Shown here piece by piece: positions 5,688 through 9,686 of a stretch of 9,686 nucleotides of DNA. Positions within the stretch are counted from its first letter, which is position 1. Each line of letters opens with the position of its first letter. The stretch covers positions 1-9,686 of the forward strand of contig JAEUNV010000010.1 of NCBI GenBank assembly GCA_016790385.1, written 5' to 3'. A model generated the notes under the pieces. That model saw nothing but the letters and a program-made list of their open reading frames with translations, searched no databases and was not told where the DNA came from. The position numbers and the translations under genes were made by a program. The DNA is from Zoogloea sp. (GTDB taxonomy: Bacteria > Pseudomonadota > Gammaproteobacteria > Burkholderiales > Rhodocyclaceae).

Positions 5688-6565
5688 CGCCCCTGAGCTT
5701 TTCCCAACGATTGTCCGAATATGGCAAGTTGATGCGCATCGACAAGCCCATCGGCATCCTGCTGCTGCTGTGGCCGACCCTGTGGGCGCTGTGGGTGGCC
5801 GGCGGGGGGCGTCCGGCCCTTGGTGTGGTGCTGATCTTTGTGGCGGGTACGGTGCTGATGCGCTCGGCCGGTTGTGTGATCAACGACTATGCGGACAAGG
5901 ATTTCGATGGCCACGTGGAGCGCACCCGGCTCCGGCCGCTGGCCGCGCGGCGCGTGACGCCGGGCGAGGCGCTGGCCCTGGCGGCCGGTTTGGCGCTCGT
6001 ATCCTTCCTGCTGGTGCTGCCCCTCAACGGCCTGACGATCGCCCTCAGCGTGCCGGCGGTCTTTCTGGCCGGAAGCTATCCCTTTACCAAGCGTTTCCTT
6101 GCCATTCCCCAGGCTTATCTGGGTATCGCCTTTGGCTTCGGCATTCCGATGGCCTTTGCCGCCCTTCAGGGTGAGGTGCCGTTGGTGGCTTGGGTGATGC
6201 TGCTGGCCAACGTGTTCTGGGCCGTGGCTTACGATACCGAATATGCCATGGTGGACCGTCCGGATGATCTGAAGATCGGCATCAAGACCTCGGCCATCAC
6301 CTTTGGCCGCTTCGATGTGGCCGCCGTGATGGCGTGTTATGCCCTCACCCTGGTCCTGCTCGGCTGGGTCGGCCTGAGCACCGGGCGCGGGGCGCTCTTT
6401 GTGCTGGGGTTGGCGCTTGCCGCGGCCATCATGGCCTACCACTACACCCTGATCCGCGAGCGGGATCGGCCTAAATGCTTCAAAGCCTTCCTCCACAACA
6501 ACTGGGTTGGGGCGGCGATCTTTGCAGGCTGGGTGCTGGACTATCTGGCCCGACCGGTCGTGTGA
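5684..6565 (+). CDS. ubiA: 4-hydroxybenzoate octaprenyltransferase
   Basis: A 293-residue polytopic inner-membrane enzyme that attaches the polyprenyl chain to 4-hydroxybenzoate, the product of the upstream ubiC. Both Asp-rich Mg-diphosphate motifs are intact: N67-D68-YA-D71-KDF-D75 followed by GHVERT, and [20 protein letters not shown] with D184, D191 and D195. The N-terminal [21 protein letters not shown] pattern and some eight or nine hydrophobic helices are typical, and the length matches the E. coli enzyme (290). It starts with the ATG at 5684 inside the ubiC stop (ATGA overlap). It ends 12 bases before the stop of the convergent waaA, with a hairpin across both stop codons. Confidence 0.96.
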   Translation: MTPLSFSQRLSEYGKLMRIDKPIGILLLLWPTLWALWVAGGGRPALGVVLIFVAGTVLMRSAGCVINDYADKDFDGHVERTRLRPLAARRVTPGEALALAAGLALVSFLLVLPLNGLTIALSVPAVFLAGSYPFTKRFLAIPQAYLGIAFGFGIPMAFAALQGEVPLVAWVMLLANVFWAVAYDTEYAMVDRPDDLKIGIKTSAITFGRFDVAAVMACYALTLVLLGWVGLSTGRGALFVLGLALAAAIMAYHYTLIRERDRPKCFKAFLHNNWVGAAIFAGWVLDYLARPVV

Positions 6566-6593
6566 GCCGGCAACGGCTCAGCCCTTGCGGGCT
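6563..6593. terminator. Tandem hairpins across the ubiA/waaA convergent stops
   Basis: TGAGCCG (6563-6569), loop GCAA, CGGCTCA (6574-6580) forms seven perfect pairs; the TGA of ubiA is its left end and the TGA of waaA (read on the minus strand) its right end. Directly adjoining, AGCCC (6580-6584), loop TTGC, GGGCT (6589-6593) forms five more. Neither strand has a T-tract, so bidirectional termination is plausible but not certain. Confidence 0.45.
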
Positions 6594-7864
6594 GGAGCCC
6601 CGCGTAGCAGGGGTTCCAGCAGGGCAATGGTGCGGGCGGTGGCGCCCCGGTGGGCGCGGGCGAAACCCTGGCCGGCCTCGCCCATGGCCTGACGTCGGGC
6701 CGGGGTGCGGATGAGGTCAAGGGCGAGGTCCACGCCCTCTTCCAGATTTTCGGCACGCAGGGCCGCGCCGGCGTCAATGGCCTGCTCGCAGACCGCCTTG
6801 AAGTTGAAGGTGTGGGGGCCGACCACTACCGGACAGCCCACCGCAGCGGCCTCGATGGGGTTCTGCCCCCCCAGTTTTTCCCAGGAGCCGCCGATCAAGG
6901 CCACGTCGGAGGCGGCATAGTAGGCGTACATCTCACCCATCGAATCCCCCAGCAAGACCCGCGTATCGGCCGATACCGTGGCTGCATCATCGGAGCGACG
7001 CTGCTGTTTGAGCCCGCTTCGGGCCACCAGCCCGGCGACTTCGTCGAAACGCTGGGGATGGCGTGGCACCAGCACGAGCAGCACCTCGGCCGGGCAGCGG
7101 CGGGCGAAGGCCTCCAGCAGGGGGCCTTCCTCGCCTTCACGGGTGCTGGCTGCGAGCAGTATGGGGCGTGGGCCGATGCGCGAGCGGAACGCCTTGCCGA
7201 GGGCCAGCAGGGCGTCCGGAGGCGTGATGTCGAACTTGATGTTGCCGGTGACCTGCAACCAGCGGGCGCCCAGGGCGGTGAGGCGCTGTCCGTCGGCCTC
7301 GGTCTGGGCTCCGATGGCGGACAGGTGGGCGACCGCGTCCCGGGCCAGACTCCCGGCGTGCCCGTAACCCCGTGCCGAGCGCTCCGAGAGGCGCGCATTG
7401 ACCAGGGCCAGCGGGATGCCTGAGTGCCGGCAGCCCTCCACCAGGTTGGGCCACAGCTCGGTCTCCATCAGCACCCCCATGCGTGGGCGGAAGTGGCGCA
7501 GGAAGCGCGCGACGGCCCAGGGCAGATCGTAGGGCAGGTAGACGCTCCGCACCCGTGGGGCCATGCCGCCGAAAAGCTCGGCCGCGGTGGCCCGGCCGGT
7601 GGGGGTCATATGGGTCAGGAGCAGCGAGCATTCAGGGTGGGCGTCGAGCAGCGCGTGCACCAGGGGCGCGCTGGCCCGGGTCTCGCCCACCGACACGGCG
7701 TGCAGCCAGATCAGCGGACCGTCCATGTTGCAGGGGTAGCGCCCGAAACGTTCCCCGACATGCTGAAGGTACTCGGGCTGACGACGTGCCCGCCAGGCCA
7801 GCCGCAAGCCGATCAGCGGGATGGCGAGGTGCCACAGCAAAGTGTAGAGAAGGCGCAGGAGCAA
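6578..7864 (-). CDS. waaA: 3-deoxy-D-manno-octulosonic acid transferase (Kdo transferase)
   Basis: A 428-residue GT30-family glycosyltransferase, membrane-anchored at the cytoplasmic face, that adds Kdo to the lipid A precursor. The N-terminal helix LLYTLLWHLAIPLIGLRLAW resembles the E. coli protein. Motifs in order: HAVSVGET with the catalytic base E61, LLTHMTPTG, METELWPNL, LVNARLSERS, VTGNIKFD, ASTREGEEGP, LVPRHPQRF, GDSMGEM, GGSWEKLGGQNPIEAA and VVGPHTFNF. Length matches the family (about 425). The start appears to be TTG at 7864: no ATG lies in the plausible region, the frame is open upstream to a TAA 14 codons away, and residue 1 here falls one or two before the E. coli start. No Shine-Dalgarno precedes it. 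It may be called kdtA in other annotations. It diverges from the epimerase gene. Confidence 0.95.
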   Translation of the reverse strand: MLLRLLYTLLWHLAIPLIGLRLAWRARRQPEYLQHVGERFGRYPCNMDGPLIWLHAVSVGETRASAPLVHALLDAHPECSLLLTHMTPTGRATAAELFGGMAPRVRSVYLPYDLPWAVARFLRHFRPRMGVLMETELWPNLVEGCRHSGIPLALVNARLSERSARGYGHAGSLARDAVAHLSAIGAQTEADGQRLTALGARWLQVTGNIKFDITPPDALLALGKAFRSRIGPRPILLAASTREGEEGPLLEAFARRCPAEVLLVLVPRHPQRFDEVAGLVARSGLKQQRRSDDAATVSADTRVLLGDSMGEMYAYYAASDVALIGGSWEKLGGQNPIEAAAVGCPVVVGPHTFNFKAVCEQAIDAGAALRAENLEEGVDLALDLIRTPARRQAMGEAGQGFARAHRGATARTIALLEPLLRGAPARKG

Positions 7865-7893
7865 GGAGGAAGGCCCGGGTTTCGAGGCCTGAA

Positions 7894-7899
7894 AGTATA
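7894..7899 (-). promoter_or_regulatory. Candidate -10 element of waaA
   Basis: On the minus strand TATACT matches the -10 consensus at five of six positions, about 30 bases before the TTG start. No good -35 is seen at 16-18 bases upstream. The transcript would have a short leader of about 23 bases. Confidence 0.3.
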
Positions 7900-7938
7900 A
7901 CGGTCGTTACAGACCACACGTTCAGGCAGTACAGCGGA

Positions 7939-7967
7939 TTTACCCTGACATGCGCCCGTGAGAAAAT
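7939..7967 (+). promoter_or_regulatory. Candidate sigma-70 promoter of the epimerase gene
   Basis: TTTACC (7939-7944, four of six to consensus) and GAAAAT (7962-7967, four of six) are separated by exactly 17 bases. Transcription would begin near 7974, leaving a leader of about 80 bases before the ATG at 8055. Weak on sequence alone. Confidence 0.3.
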
Positions 7968-8054
7968 GACTGGCTGTTGGCCGTGTCCCCGGATATCGTT
8001 TCGGGCCTGGTCTCGCCCCCGTCGGCTTCCTACAACTTCGAGTATCCCGCGATC

Positions 8055-9062
8055 ATGAAAATTCTCGTTACCGGCGCTGCCGGATTCATCGGCATGCATA
8101 CCAGCCAGCTCCTGCTGGCACGAGGCGATCAGGTGGTCGGTCTCGACAACCTCAACGATTATTACGAAGTCCAGCTCAAGCATGATCGGCTGGCCCGCCT
8201 GACGCCCCACGAAAACTTCCGTTTCGTGAAGATGGACGTGGCCGACAACGCCGGCATGGCCAAGCTGTTTGCCGAAGAGAAGTTCGACAAAGTCATCCAT
8301 TTGGCCGCCCAGGCCGGTGTGCGCTATTCCCTGGTCAACCCCCAGGCCTACGTGGAAAGCAACTTGGTGGGCTTCATGAACATCCTCGAAGGCTGCCGTC
8401 ACGGCAAGGTGCAGCATCTGGTCTATGCCTCCAGCTCAAGCGTGTATGGCGGCAACACCCGCATGCCTTTCTCGGAGCACGACAGCGTTGATCACCCGGT
8501 GAGCATGTACGCGGCCACCAAGAAGGCCAACGAGCTGATGGCCCACACCTACAGCCACCTGTTCGGCCTGCCCACCACCGGGTTGCGCTTCTTCACGGTG
8601 TATGGCCCGTGGGGCCGTCCCGACATGGCCCTGTTCCTGTTCACCAAGGCCATCCTGGAGGGCAAGCCCATCGATGTCTTCAATCACGGCAAGATGAAGC
8701 GCGACTTCACGTATGTGGATGACATCGTTCAGGGCGTGATCAAGACGCTCGACCATACCGCCGAGCCTGACGCCGCCTACAACGCCGACCAGCCCGACCC
8801 CGGCACCAGCAACGTGCCTTACCGGGTCTTCAACATCGGCAACAACAACCCGGTGGAGCTGATGGCCTTTGTCGAAGCCATCGAGAACGCCCTGGGCAAG
8901 CAGGCCGAGAAGAACTTCCTGCCCCTCCAGGATGGTGATGTACCGGCCACCTACGCCAATACCGACGCCCTCAACGCCTGGACCGGCTTTGTGCCGGCCA
9001 CGCCGGTGCCGGTGGGGATCGGTCGCTTCGTGGAGTGGTACCGCGGCTATTACGGCAAGTAG
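8055..9062 (+). CDS. UDP-glucuronate 4-epimerase (extended SDR, NAD-dependent)
   Basis: A 335-residue NAD(P)-binding sugar-nucleotide enzyme. The Rossmann motif GAAGFIG gives G7, G10 and G13, D31 is in position to bind the NAD ribose, and the catalytic residues are Y152 and K156 (SMYAATKK) with Ser127/128 in [21 protein letters not shown], the following [15 protein letters not shown] stretch and [10 protein letters not shown] are characteristic of UDP-glucuronate 4-epimerases (CapI/LpsL/GAE type), which make UDP-galacturonate for LPS core or capsule. Length fits (about 335). The ATG at 8055 starts the Rossmann strand directly; it has no strong ribosome-binding site. An upstream TTG extension (7977) adds 26 unrelated residues and is rejected. 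A generic NAD-epimerase of related specificity is the main alternative. Being next to waaA supports a role in surface polysaccharide. Confidence 0.9.
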   Translation: MKILVTGAAGFIGMHTSQLLLARGDQVVGLDNLNDYYEVQLKHDRLARLTPHENFRFVKMDVADNAGMAKLFAEEKFDKVIHLAAQAGVRYSLVNPQAYVESNLVGFMNILEGCRHGKVQHLVYASSSSVYGGNTRMPFSEHDSVDHPVSMYAATKKANELMAHTYSHLFGLPTTGLRFFTVYGPWGRPDMALFLFTKAILEGKPIDVFNHGKMKRDFTYVDDIVQGVIKTLDHTAEPDAAYNADQPDPGTSNVPYRVFNIGNNNPVELMAFVEAIENALGKQAEKNFLPLQDGDVPATYANTDALNAWTGFVPATPVPVGIGRFVEWYRGYYGK

Positions 9063-9069
9063 GCGGGTT

Positions 9070-9090
9070 GCCGAGGGTCCGACCCTCGGC
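9070..9090 (+). terminator. Terminator-like hairpin after the epimerase gene
   Basis: GCCGAGGGT (9070-9078) pairs with ACCCTCGGC (9082-9090) around a three-base loop: nine perfect pairs, eight bases after the stop, followed by TGCCGTTT. A short T-run follows only after a few bases, so this is a fair intrinsic terminator. Confidence 0.65.
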
Positions 9091-9110
9091 TGCCGTTTGC
9101 TGTGGAGCCC

Positions 9111-9146
9111 GTCGTGGATCGGTTAAACTACGAACTGATTCACGAT
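9111..9146 (+). promoter_or_regulatory. Inverted repeat just upstream of the TPR gene
   Basis: GTCGTGGATCGGTT (9111-9124) and AACTGATTCACGAT (9133-9146) form 14 consecutive pairs on the plus-strand RNA, three of them G-U, with loop AAACTACG. It ends 13 bases before the TPR start codon at 9160. All deviations from perfect symmetry are G-U compatible on the plus strand only, which favours an RNA hairpin over a DNA operator. It could be a leader structure that affects translation. Confidence 0.45.
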
Positions 9147-9159
9147 CGGGTTCTTTGGA

Positions 9160-9686
9160 ATGCGGAAAATTGGGTACCGCTTCGGCTTGTTGCTGGGCTT
9201 GGGTCTTTTGGCGAGTTGTCCTGGTGTTGCGTTTTCCCAGCGGGTTGAATGGGAGACGCTCAATGCCGATGTGGCCCGGCTGGACAATCAGGGGCGTTAC
9301 AGTCAGGCACGGATCCTGGCGTCGCGTGCGCTGGACGTGGCTGCGCGGAATTACCCCGCCACAGACCCGCGAGTTGCCACATCCCTGAGCAATCTTGCGG
9401 CGATCAACTATCGGGAAGGTGACTACTCCCGCTCCCTGTCCCTGTACCGGCAAGCACTGGCGATTCAAAAAGAACAGCCGACCCGCAATTCTGCCGAGAT
9501 CGCCGTACTTTTGAACAGCATTGGCGCGGTTTTGCTTGAAACCGGGCGTTATTCGGAGGCGACAGGTTCCCTTGAGGATGCCCTCTTCCTGCGCGAGAAG
9601 TTGCGTGGAGATGTGCGCCTGGACGGCGTTGCCAGTGTGTTACATAACCTTGGTGGGGTGAGCAAGGCTCAGGGCTCTTTCGCTGC
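9160..9686 (+). CDS. Exported TPR-repeat protein, N-terminal part (cut by the right edge)
   Basis: The first 175 codons of a longer protein. The N-terminus has a basic start (RKIGYR), a hydrophobic core (about residues 8-19) and either a signal-peptidase I site near AFS-Q (residue 26) or a lipobox-like LASC with Cys20. From about residue 33 there are tetratricopeptide units (about 33-65, 75-106, 117-148, and one starting at 159), the last three exactly 42 residues apart, as in TPR_10/TPR_12-type repeats. Recognisable units include LNADVARLDNQGRYSQA, LSNLAAINYREGDYSRSL and LLNSIGAVLLETGRYSEA. TPRs mediate protein-protein contacts; repeats of this spacing often precede CHAT protease domains, which cannot be judged here because the C-terminus is missing. 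The start codon is preceded by little Shine-Dalgarno sequence. Function is otherwise unknown. Confidence 0.8.
   Translation, partial: MRKIGYRFGLLLGLGLLASCPGVAFSQRVEWETLNADVARLDNQGRYSQARILASRALDVAARNYPATDPRVATSLSNLAAINYREGDYSRSLSLYRQALAIQKEQPTRNSAEIAVLLNSIGAVLLETGRYSEATGSLEDALFLREKLRGDVRLDGVASVLHNLGGVSKAQGSFA

Noticed and set aside
5117..6496. 459-codon open frame on the minus strand
   Set aside because: It is antisense to ubiC-ubiA, which carry complete family motifs. Its translation is rich in His, Arg, Gln and Gly, as expected from the complement of GC-rich membrane-protein codons.
6650..7423. 257-codon plus-strand frame
   Set aside because: It is antisense to waaA, which has all GT30 motifs.
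7864..7873. AGGAGGAAGG on the plus strand, a perfect-looking ribosome-binding site
   Set aside because: No start codon follows at a useful distance; the next ATG (7950) reaches a stop after two codons.
7977..8054. N-terminal extension of the epimerase from a TTG
   Set aside because: The added 26 residues do not belong to the family, whose Rossmann strand begins directly at the ATG at 8055.

Overview
The window looks like chromosomal DNA of a GC-rich Gram-negative bacterium, most likely a betaproteobacterium of the Rhodocyclales type. An AsmA-type envelope protein, the lipid A-core enzyme WaaA, an OmpA-domain lipoprotein and the UbiC/UbiA quinone pair all point to a proteobacterium with an outer membrane. 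The order-level guess rests on codon bias and the style of the stress cluster and is only moderately secure. There are no rRNA, tRNA, CRISPR, phage or transposase genes.

Layout. Bases 1-1467 (minus) hold the N-terminal 489 codons of an AsmA-family protein that continues past the left edge. A 339-base gap without a gene separates it from a plus-strand cluster: a periplasmic BON-domain protein (1807-2133), a DUF883 membrane-anchored protein (2224-2562), a glycine-zipper/OmpA lipoprotein (2647-3297) and an 82-residue single-span membrane protein of unknown family (3324-3572). A strong hairpin closes this group. After a 294-base structured gap come a stand-alone receiver-domain response regulator (3867-4280) and a bacterioferritin-like diiron protein (4442-4984). 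Next are chorismate lyase and 4-hydroxybenzoate octaprenyltransferase (ubiC-ubiA, 5133-6565, overlapping by 4 bases), the first two committed steps of ubiquinone synthesis. Convergent to ubiA is waaA (Kdo transferase, 7864-6578), read from a TTG start. Diverging from waaA is a UDP-glucuronate 4-epimerase (8055-9062), followed by a terminator hairpin and the start of an exported TPR protein (9160 onward) cut by the right edge.

How the parts fit. The 1807-4984 block reads as an envelope and iron stress module: a periplasmic BON protein, an inner-membrane DUF883 protein, a peptidoglycan-binding lipoprotein, an unknown small membrane protein, an orphan receiver and an iron-storage or detoxification protein. 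Several of these genes share near-identical translation-start leaders, and the non-coding gaps between them repeatedly carry TCCGACA/CCGGACA-type words. That is the most interesting unexplained signal here. The rest (ubiCA, waaA, epimerase) is housekeeping and surface-polysaccharide metabolism. I did not find convincing evidence of a wholly new defence or mobile system.
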